A stretch of 23,002 nt of DNA from Actinomycetes bacterium. GTDB taxonomy: Bacteria > Actinomycetota > Thermoleophilia > Solirubrobacterales > Solirubrobacteraceae. Both the position numbers and the translations under genes were made by a program. The first letter of the stretch is position 1, and every line of letters starts with the position of its first letter. Positions 14,570 through 20,367 of this stretch are shown here, in pieces. The notes under the pieces are model-generated. The model was not told the origin of the DNA and ran no database searches. It saw nothing but the letters and a program-made list of their open reading frames with translations. The DNA is taken from assembly GCA_023404805.1 (NCBI GenBank), contig JAEYAL010000192.1, forward strand, positions 1-23,002. Direction: 5' to 3'.

Positions 14570-16405
14570 ATGGGTGCAGAGCCTCGGATCCTGGACGCCG
14601 CTGACGCGCATGCGGCGGCGTACCCGGTCGGCCGGGTGCCGCGCGAGGCAGACGCGCCCCTGATCGAGACGGGCGAGTCGGTCGACGCGGTCGACCGTCT
14701 GCTCGACGACTCCTGGGACGAGCAGCTCGTCCCGTACGACCGGCGCCAGCTCGCCGCTGGCGCCGCGATCAGCTTCGCGTTCGTCGCCGCCGCGGCGGCG
14801 ATCGCGCTGCTGGCGCCACCCATGGAGGCCCGCGCGCCCGCAGGGCTGATCGCCGCGATCGCCGTCTGCTTCGCGATCGCGAGCCGCGTCGAGTTCCCGA
14901 TCGGCGCCGGCTACGCCGTGCCGACGCAGCTGTTCCTGGTGCCGCTCTTCGTGCTCGCGCCGCCGCCGCTCGTGCCGCTGATCGTGCTGGTCGCGATGAC
15001 GGCCGCCTCGGCCGTCGACGCCGCGGTCGGTCGGGCGCGCCCGGGCCGCATGGTCGACGTCGGCGTCGACGCCTGGCACACGATCGGCCCAGCGCTCGTG
15101 CTCATCGCAGCCCACCCCGGCACGCCGGGCTCGGCGCCGTGGTGGCTCCTCCCGGCCGCGTACTCCGCGCAGGCGGTGAGCGAGATCGCGGCGACGTCGC
15201 TGCGCGAGTGGCTGGCGTCCGGCATTCCGCCGCAGCTCCAGATCAAGGTGCTCGTGAAGGTCTGGGCGATCGACCTGCTGCTCGTCCCGATCGGCCTGAT
15301 CGCTGCCGCCGCGACGACGATCGACGGGCTCGAGTCGGCGCCGATCGCGCTGATGGGCGTCGTCATCCTGCTCGCGGTCATCACGCGCGACCGCACGCAG
15401 CGGATCGAACAGGCGCATGTGCGGCTCGAAGCGCTGCGCGCCGAGCGCACGCGGCTCGAAGTCGCCGTGCAGCGGATCGGCGACGCGTTCGCATCAAAGC
15501 TCGACCTCGACGCCCTCCTCAACATCACCATGCGCGCCGCCTTCGAAGCGCTCGACGCCGACGGTGGCCGCGCGAGCGCCGACCCGGGCCACGGCCGCCG
15601 CCTGGTGCGCCGCGCGACGATGCACGAAGACCGCGATCTTGAGCCGGCGCTGCTGGCCGCCGAGCAGGCTGCCGCGCTGTCGGGCGAGGTGAGCGTGGCG
15701 ACCGTGAACGACGTCTCAGCCGTGGCTTGCCCGGTCCGCGAGCCGTCGGGCGACCGCCGCGCCGCGGGCGTGGTGACGCTGGCACGCCGCGAGAGCGGCT
15801 TCACGCAGCGCAAGCGCGACCTGCTGCTCTACCTCTGCGAACAGGCCGGCGTCGCCGCGGGCGACATCGAGCGCCACACCGTGCTGCACCGCCAGGCGCT
15901 CACCGACGAGCTCACCGGGCTGGCGAACCACCGCCGGCTGCAGGAGGTGCTGTCGCTCGGGGCCTCCGCGCACGAGCTGTCCGGCGCGCCGCTGTCGCTG
16001 ATCCTCTTCGACCTCGACAACTTCAAACAGGTCAACGACACCCGCGGCCACCAGACCGGCGACCACGTGCTGCGCGCCGTCTCCGACGTGCTGCGGGCCT
16101 GCTGCCGCACGGGCGACGAGGCCGCGCGCTACGGCGGCGAGGAGCTCGCGATCGTGCTGCACGCCACCGAGCTCCCGGCGGCCCTCGCGGTGGCTGAACG
16201 CGCGCGGGCGTCCGTCGCGTCGTTGGAGCTCGTCGACACCGAGGGCCGCGACCTCTCAGTGACGACGTCGGTCGGCGTCGCCTCGCTCGGCCCCGGCATC
16301 CGCGATCCGCGGGCGCTCATCGCGGCCGCCGACGCCGCGCTCTACGAGGCCAAGCACGCGGGCAAGAACCGCGTGCACTTCCAGGGCGGCACCGCCTCCG
16401 TCTGA
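14570..16405 (+). CDS. Membrane-bound GAF-GGDEF diguanylate cyclase
   Basis: The ATG at 14570 lies 9 nt after the previous stop, so both genes are likely one transcript. The 611 residues comprise a ~60-residue cytoplasmic start, then a MASE-like membrane sensor with about 7-8 helices (~61-272), a short coiled coil (~275-300), a GAF-like domain (~300-435) and a GGDEF domain (~440-605). The active-site motif is GGEEL (522-526), an accepted variant, with metal/GTP residues in FDLDNFKQVND (480-490) and LTGLANHRR before it. RTGD at 513-516, five residues before GGEEL, is the inhibitory I-site. So it should make c-di-GMP and be limited by its product. No EAL or HD-GYP domain is present. c-di-GMP commonly moves cells from swimming to attachment. 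Confidence 0.9.
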   Translation: MGAEPRILDAADAHAAAYPVGRVPREADAPLIETGESVDAVDRLLDDSWDEQLVPYDRRQLAAGAAISFAFVAAAAAIALLAPPMEARAPAGLIAAIAVCFAIASRVEFPIGAGYAVPTQLFLVPLFVLAPPPLVPLIVLVAMTAASAVDAAVGRARPGRMVDVGVDAWHTIGPALVLIAAHPGTPGSAPWWLLPAAYSAQAVSEIAATSLREWLASGIPPQLQIKVLVKVWAIDLLLVPIGLIAAAATTIDGLESAPIALMGVVILLAVITRDRTQRIEQAHVRLEALRAERTRLEVAVQRIGDAFASKLDLDALLNITMRAAFEALDADGGRASADPGHGRRLVRRATMHEDRDLEPALLAAEQAAALSGEVSVATVNDVSAVACPVREPSGDRRAAGVVTLARRESGFTQRKRDLLLYLCEQAGVAAGDIERHTVLHRQALTDELTGLANHRRLQEVLSLGASAHELSGAPLSLILFDLDNFKQVNDTRGHQTGDHVLRAVSDVLRACCRTGDEAARYGGEELAIVLHATELPAALAVAERARASVASLELVDTEGRDLSVTTSVGVASLGPGIRDPRALIAAADAALYEAKHAGKNRVHFQGGTASV

Positions 16406-16419
16406 TCCGCTTCGCGCGC

Positions 16420-16465
16420 CGACCGTCCCGCCTGTCGGGTCAGAGGCCGACAGGAAGGACGGTCG
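16420..16465 (+). terminator. Large two-part hairpin after the diguanylate cyclase gene
   Basis: An outer 9-bp stem CGACCGTCC (16420-16428) / GGACGGTCG (16457-16465) and an inner 8-bp stem CCTGTCGG (16431-16438) / CCGACAGG (16447-16454) stack across a 2x2 internal loop, with an 8-nt top loop. It starts 14 nt after the stop codon. There is no T-tract, as is common for terminators in high-GC bacteria. It closes the inserted block before the export-gate genes. Confidence 0.75.
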
Positions 16466-16650
16466 ACCCGCTGGGGTGACGCGTCGGCGTTGGCGCGCCC
16501 GGTTTGACCGGGTGCGGCCGGAGCGCCCGGGCGCCGCCAGCCCGGCGCCGCCGCGGGCCCAATTTGCGGTCCATCTCGTGCCCGCGGGGCTGCGGTGCGC
16601 ATGGTCGGTTGCAGCGGCCCGATCCGAGAGGTCAGATCAGCGGATGTGGC

Positions 16651-16676
16651 TCAAGAGGGCGGACGAAATGCCGATG
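16651..16676 (+). promoter_or_regulatory. Sigma-28-like promoter for the fliO-fliP-fliQ-fliR-flhB operon
   Basis: TCAAG (16651-16655), 14 nt, then GCCGATG (16670-16676). The spacer and flanks closely match the element before flhA: both have GGCGGACG in the spacer, AATGCCGATG at the -10 and GATCAG 10-11 nt before the -35. The transcript would start near 16683. Confidence 0.6.
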
Positions 16677-16728
16677 CCAAGTGAGGTGGCTGGCCGCTCC
16701 GGCCGCCGCCTCCACGCCTCGGATCTCT

Positions 16729-17319
16729 TTGCCGCAGCTCAGTCTTCTCCACCGTCGCCCTAGCGCCCACGAGCTTCTCGCCCTCGCGTTCTGCCTGGGG
16801 GTCGTAGCCATGCTCGTCCTCAGCGGCTCGGCGTTCGCCCAGGCGGGCACGTCGCCGTCGACCCCCAAGGGCGAGGACACCCCGCTCGGCCCGGCCACGC
16901 AGGCCGCCGGCGAAGGCGACGCCTCGAGCTCGGCGCCGACCGATGAGGGTGGGGCGGGCGGGCTGGTCCGCACGATCGTCGGCCTGCTGATCGTGATCGC
17001 CGTGATCTACGGCGTGACATGGGTGCTCAAGCAGCTCAAAGCGCGCGAGAGCGACGCCGTCGGCCACGGCTTGCACAACGAGGCGACCCTGCCGCTCGGC
17101 CCAGGCCGCAGCGTGCACCTCGTGCGCGCCGGCAACGAGTACCTGCTCCTCGGCGTCGCCGAGGGCTCGGTCCAGACCTTGCGCTCCTACACCGAAGACG
17201 AGGCCCGCGCGGCCGGCTTCGCCGTCGAGGAAGCAGGTGAGCTGGCGCCGCTGAAGGACCGCCCGTCGGAGCCGACCACGATCGTCGAGCGGATCCGCGA
17301 CCTCACGGTGCGCCGCTGA
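16729..17319 (+). CDS. fliO: Flagellar export apparatus protein FliO
   Basis: From TTG 16729 the protein has 196 residues. It begins with a signal-peptide-like segment (ELLALAFCLGVVAMLVLSGSAFA-QA), then a Ser/Thr/Gly-rich spacer and a single membrane helix (LVRTIVGLLIVIAVIYGVTWVL). The cytoplasmic FliO domain follows: EATLPLGPGRSVHLVRAGNE, then YLLLGVAEGSVQTL. FliO helps to assemble the FliP ring of the export gate. Its place before fliP, with a TGATG overlap, is the usual one. The start is uncertain: the frame is open back to 16504, and GTG 16681 or ATG 16810 (which would cut the signal segment) are alternatives. TTG 16729 gives a full signal peptide and lies downstream of the putative promoter. 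Confidence 0.85.
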   Translation: MPQLSLLHRRPSAHELLALAFCLGVVAMLVLSGSAFAQAGTSPSTPKGEDTPLGPATQAAGEGDASSSAPTDEGGAGGLVRTIVGLLIVIAVIYGVTWVLKQLKARESDAVGHGLHNEATLPLGPGRSVHLVRAGNEYLLLGVAEGSVQTLRSYTEDEARAAGFAVEEAGELAPLKDRPSEPTTIVERIRDLTVRR

Positions 17320-18098
17320 TGCCGACGGCCTTTCAGAGCACCGCGGTGCTTGCCCAGACGAGCATCCAGGACGGCGGCCAGGCCGTTCAGCTGCTGATCC
17401 TGATCGGCGCGCTGTCGATCGTGCCAGCGCTGCTCTTCACGGTCACGGGCTTCACCCGCATCCTGATCGTGCTCGGGTTCATCCGCACGGGCCTCGGCAC
17501 GCCGACCGCGCCGCCGAACCAGGTGCTCGTCGGCATCGCGCTGTTCCTCACGCTCTTCGTGATGGGGCCGACCCTCACGCAGGTCAAGGACAACGCCATC
17601 GAGCCGCTGATGAACAACGAGATCTCGGTCGAGACGGCGTTCAAGCGCGCCGAGGCGCCGATGCGCGAGTTCATGTTCAAGCAGACGCGCGACCGCGACC
17701 TGGCCCTCTTCGTGAAGATGGCCGACCTCGATCAGCCCAAGACCCGCGAGGACATCCCGACCCGCGTCCTGATCCCGGCGTTCATCCTCAGCGAGCTCAA
17801 GACGGCCTTCCAGATCGGCTTCTTGATCTTCCTGCCGTTCCTCGTGATCGACCTCGTCGTCTCCTCGACGCTGATGTCGATGGGCATGGTGATGCTGCCT
17901 CCTGTCTTCATCTCCCTGCCGTTCAAGATCCTGCTGTTCGTGCTCGTCGACGGCTGGTCGCTGATCACCCAGTCGCTCGTGGAGAGCTTCAACTTATGGG
18001 CCCCGATGAGGCCATCAGCATCGCGAGCAAGGCGCTCACGATCACGCTCACGATCGCGCTCCCGCTGCTCGTCGTGGGGCTGGTCGTCGGCGTCTTGA
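17319..18098 (+). CDS. fliP: Flagellar export gate protein FliP with an out-of-family C-terminal extension
   Basis: The ATG overlaps the fliO stop by 1 nt. Residues 1-~228 are typical FliP: LTVTGFTRI-like LFTVTGFTRILIVLGFIRTG, PPNQVLVGIALFLTLFVMGP, then RVLIPAFILSELKTAFQIGF and LPFKILLFVLVDGWSLI. Four membrane segments are expected. FliP forms the core pore of the flagellar type III export gate with FliQ and FliR. Normal FliP ends near QSLVESF. Here no stop occurs at that point and the frame runs 103 nt into fliQ, adding about 30 Arg/Ser-rich residues (RSRSRSRSRC). A single T-to-A change at 17995 would give AACTAATGG, a normal stop/start overlap with fliQ. So this looks like stop loss or a sequence error; the extension may still be translated. 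Confidence 0.92.
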   Translation: MPTAFQSTAVLAQTSIQDGGQAVQLLILIGALSIVPALLFTVTGFTRILIVLGFIRTGLGTPTAPPNQVLVGIALFLTLFVMGPTLTQVKDNAIEPLMNNEISVETAFKRAEAPMREFMFKQTRDRDLALFVKMADLDQPKTREDIPTRVLIPAFILSELKTAFQIGFLIFLPFLVIDLVVSSTLMSMGMVMLPPVFISLPFKILLFVLVDGWSLITQSLVESFNLWAPMRPSASRARRSRSRSRSRSRCSSWGWSSAS

Positions 18099-18268
18099 TC
18101 TCGATCGTCCAGGCCGTCACGCAGATCCAGGAGCAGACGCTCTCGTTCGTGCCGAAGCTCATCGCGATGGCCGCGGTGCTGATCGTGCTCGGCCCGTGGA
18201 TGGGCGACGTGATCACGCAGTACACCCGCGACCTGTGGACGTCGATCCCGCAGGTGGTGCAGAAGTAG
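17996..18268 (+). CDS. fliQ: Flagellar export gate protein FliQ
   Basis: The 90-residue protein has normal FliQ length with two membrane helices (ALTITLTIALPLLVVGLVVG and LIAMAAVLIVLGPWMGDV) and the connecting family motif SIVQAVTQIQEQTLSFVPKL. FliQ surrounds the FliP/FliR core of the export gate. Its first 103 nt are also read in another frame as the extended tail of FliP. The stop TAG touches the ATG of fliR without a gap, so fliP, fliQ and fliR are translationally coupled. Confidence 0.95.
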   Translation: MGPDEAISIASKALTITLTIALPLLVVGLVVGVLISIVQAVTQIQEQTLSFVPKLIAMAAVLIVLGPWMGDVITQYTRDLWTSIPQVVQK

Positions 18269-19060
18269 ATGGGCGGCCCGACTCCGCAGCTGCTCGATCT
18301 GCTCGGCGTCGAGAACGTCCTCGTGTTCGTGATGGCGCTCGCGCGCGTCACGCCGCTGTTCATCCTCGCGCCCGTCTTCTCCTCGCGGCAGATCCCGACG
18401 CAGGCCAAGGCCGTGATCGCGGTCGCGCTCGCCATCGGCCTGACGCCCGCCGCTGACCCGGGCCACGCGATCAGCGGCAGCTCGTTTGAGATCCTCGGCA
18501 TGCTGCTGATCGAGTTCCTCGTCGGGTTCGCGCTCGCGTTCGCGGTCGCTGCGATCCTCGCGTCGCTCGAGGTCGCCGGCACGATCCTCGACTTCGTCGT
18601 CGGCTTCTCGTTCGGCGCGCAGATCGACCCGATCTCCGGCAACCAGAACTCCGTCCTGGCCCGGCTCTACGGGCTGATCGGCGCCGTGATCTTCCTGACG
18701 ATCGGCGGCGATGAGTGGGTCATCCGCGGGATCGCGCGGTCGTACGAGCTCGTGCCGATCGGCGAGTCGCCCGATATCAACCTGCTCATCGGCGGCGCGG
18801 TCGACACCTTCGCGGCGATCTTCGGCGCGGCGCTGCAGATCGCGGCACCGGTGCTGCTCGCGCTGACGCTCACGGACGTCGGCTTCGGCTTGGTCTCGCG
18901 CGTCGTGCCGCAGCTGAACGTATTCGCCGTCGGCCTGCCGATCAAGGTGCTGGTCGGGATGCTGCTGATCGGCGTGTCGCTGCCGATGGTCGGCGGCTGG
19001 GTGCAGAACGAGCTCGAGCAGAGCGTCGGCGCCGCCCTCAAGAGCCTGCGCGTGGCGTAG
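18269..19060 (+). CDS. fliR: Flagellar export gate protein FliR
   Basis: The 263-residue protein has at least six membrane helices and FliR features: FVMALARVTPLFILAPVFSS near the start, then the QIPTQAKAVIAVALAIGLTP segment, GFALAFAVAAILASLEVAGT, FGAQIDPISGNQNSVLARLY, and LVSRVVPQLNVFAVGLPIKV near the end. FliR joins FliP and FliQ in the export gate and touches FlhB, encoded next. The start directly follows the fliQ stop. Length and motifs are normal. Confidence 0.95.
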   Translation: MGGPTPQLLDLLGVENVLVFVMALARVTPLFILAPVFSSRQIPTQAKAVIAVALAIGLTPAADPGHAISGSSFEILGMLLIEFLVGFALAFAVAAILASLEVAGTILDFVVGFSFGAQIDPISGNQNSVLARLYGLIGAVIFLTIGGDEWVIRGIARSYELVPIGESPDINLLIGGAVDTFAAIFGAALQIAAPVLLALTLTDVGFGLVSRVVPQLNVFAVGLPIKVLVGMLLIGVSLPMVGGWVQNELEQSVGAALKSLRVA

Positions 19061-19144
19061 GTGCCTGGGGTGATCCAGATGTCCGGAGGGTGGCTGCGAG
19101 CCGTCTTCCTATGGCACGCAGGGACGCGGGGGAAGTGACGCTGC

Positions 19145-20206
19145 ATGTCGGGTGAAAAAACCGAAAAAGCGACTCCCAAACGCCAGGAGGAGGCCCGCAA
19201 GAAGGGCCAGGTCGCCAAGTCGATGGACCTCGGCGGCGCCTCCGTGCTGTTCGCCGGCCTGATCACGCTTGGCGCGTTCGGCGAGAAGATCGTGCAGTCG
19301 CTCCAGAACCTGCTGGCAAGCAGCCTCAAGCTGGCGGCGACGCCTGACAAGATCGAGGGCATCGGGCTCACGAAGGTCCTGCGCGACGCGGGCGAGGTCG
19401 CGATCGGGGCGGTGCTGCCGATCGCCGTGGCTTGCGCGATCGCTGCCGCCGCGATCATGGCGGCGCAGGTCGGGCTGAAGATCACGCCCAAGGCGATCTC
19501 GCCGGACTTCAAGAAGATGAACCCGATCAGCAACGCCAAGCAGGTGTTCGGGATGAACGCCTTGGTGGAGCTGGTCAAGAACCTCGCGAAGGTCGGGTCC
19601 GTCGGCATCGTGGTGTGGATCGTGCTGAAGCCGCAGCTGGCCGAGGTCGGCACGCTCGTCGGCATGGAGCCCGCGGCGCTGGGCAATCAGATGATGTCGA
19701 CGGCGATGAAGGTCGCCAAAGCCGCGGCCGCCGCCTACTTCGTGATCGGTATCGCCGACTACGTCTGGCAGAAGCACAAGCTCGACAAGTCCATGAAGAT
19801 GGACATGCAGGAGATCAAGGAGGAGCACAAGTCCTCCGAGCTCCCGGCCGAGGTGCGGATGGCGATGCGCCGCCGCCAGATGATGGCCTCGCGCGCCCGC
19901 ATGATGGCCGCCATCCCGGAGGCCGACGTCGTCGTCACCAACCCGACGCACTACGCCGTCGCGCTCAAATACGACCCCGCCACCGCCGCGCCTCAGGTCG
20001 TCGCCAAGGGCATGGACCTCCTCGCCCTCAAGATCCGCGAGCTCGCCAGCGAGCACGGCGTGATGATCGTGCCCGACCCGCCCCTCGCCCGCGCGCTCCA
20101 CGCGAGCGTCGAAGTGGGGGAGCCCATCCCCGAAGAGATGTACGAAGCGGTCGCCGCCGTGCTGGCCTTCGTCTACCGGACGGCAGCGCGCCGCGCGGCG
20201 GCCTGA
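19145..20206 (+). CDS. flhB: Flagellar export switch protein FlhB
   Basis: The 353-residue protein begins with the family start EKTEKATPKRQEEARKKGQV and has four membrane helices (about 32-49, 88-108, 148-165 and 190-208). The cytoplasmic domain follows, with the autocleavage motif NPTH at 266-269 (VVVTNPTHYAVALKY). Cleavage between Asn and Pro lets FlhB, together with FliK, change export from hook to filament proteins. KGMDLLALKIRELASEHGV and VGEPIPEEMYEAVA are also typical. The ATG at 19145 has GGGGGAAG (19128-19135) as ribosome site. The 84-nt gap after fliR contains a 19-codon ATG frame (19079-19138) of doubtful meaning. The last residues (RTAARRAAA) are a short basic tail. Confidence 0.96.
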   Translation: MSGEKTEKATPKRQEEARKKGQVAKSMDLGGASVLFAGLITLGAFGEKIVQSLQNLLASSLKLAATPDKIEGIGLTKVLRDAGEVAIGAVLPIAVACAIAAAAIMAAQVGLKITPKAISPDFKKMNPISNAKQVFGMNALVELVKNLAKVGSVGIVVWIVLKPQLAEVGTLVGMEPAALGNQMMSTAMKVAKAAAAAYFVIGIADYVWQKHKLDKSMKMDMQEIKEEHKSSELPAEVRMAMRRRQMMASRARMMAAIPEADVVVTNPTHYAVALKYDPATAAPQVVAKGMDLLALKIRELASEHGVMIVPDPPLARALHASVEVGEPIPEEMYEAVAAVLAFVYRTAARRAAA

Positions 20207-20231
20207 GCGCGTGCCCGACCTCCGGACCTTC

Positions 20232-20269
20232 GGCGCCACCGGCGCCTAAGCGCACCGATTTCTAGGCGC
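20232..20269 (+). other. Overlapping alternative hairpins between flhB and flhA
   Basis: GGCGCC (20232-20237) can pair with GGCGCC (20241-20246) across a 3-nt loop. The second copy is also part of GCGCCTA (20242-20248), which can instead pair with TAGGCGC (20263-20269). The two folds exclude each other. They lie just after flhB and before the flhA promoter. Confidence 0.35.
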
Positions 20270-20321
20270 TGCAGGCCCCGCCCGCGTCTCCGTGGGACCG
20301 GTTGGATCAGTGGTCCGGGGC

Positions 20322-20346
20322 TCAAGCCGGCGGACGGAATGCCGAT
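20322..20346 (+). promoter_or_regulatory. Sigma-28-like promoter for flhA
   Basis: TCAAG (20322-20326), 14 nt, then GCCGAT (20341-20346), very similar in spacer and upstream sequence to the element before fliO. The transcript would start near 20353, leaving only ~15 nt before the flhA TTG. Confidence 0.6.
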
Positions 20347-20367
20347 GTTCTGGACAGGTATTCCCGC

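Larger units (their letters stand above)
16406..16728 (+). other. GC-rich gap between diguanylate cyclase and fliO
   Basis: In this 323-nt gap I see no convincing gene. It holds the large hairpin at 16420-16465, a small hairpin CCCGGT-TTG-ACCGGG (16498-16512) and the sigma-28-like promoter at 16651. The fliO frame is open across part of it (from 16504), but the implied protein there is Arg/Pro-rich shadow sequence. Confidence 0.5.

Noticed and set aside
8032..16405. Mobile element as the cause of the inserted block
   Set aside because: No transposase, integrase, tRNA edge, terminal inverted repeats or target-site duplication were found.
5315..19090. Shared 13-mer GATGTCCGGAGGG at the motA start and before flhB (19078)
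   Set aside because: In 23 kb of high-GC sequence a 13-mer repeat is expected by chance, and the surroundings do not match.
19079..19138. A 19-codon ATG frame between fliR and flhB
   Set aside because: No ribosome site and no recognisable product; likely chance, though it starts with MSGG like MotA.
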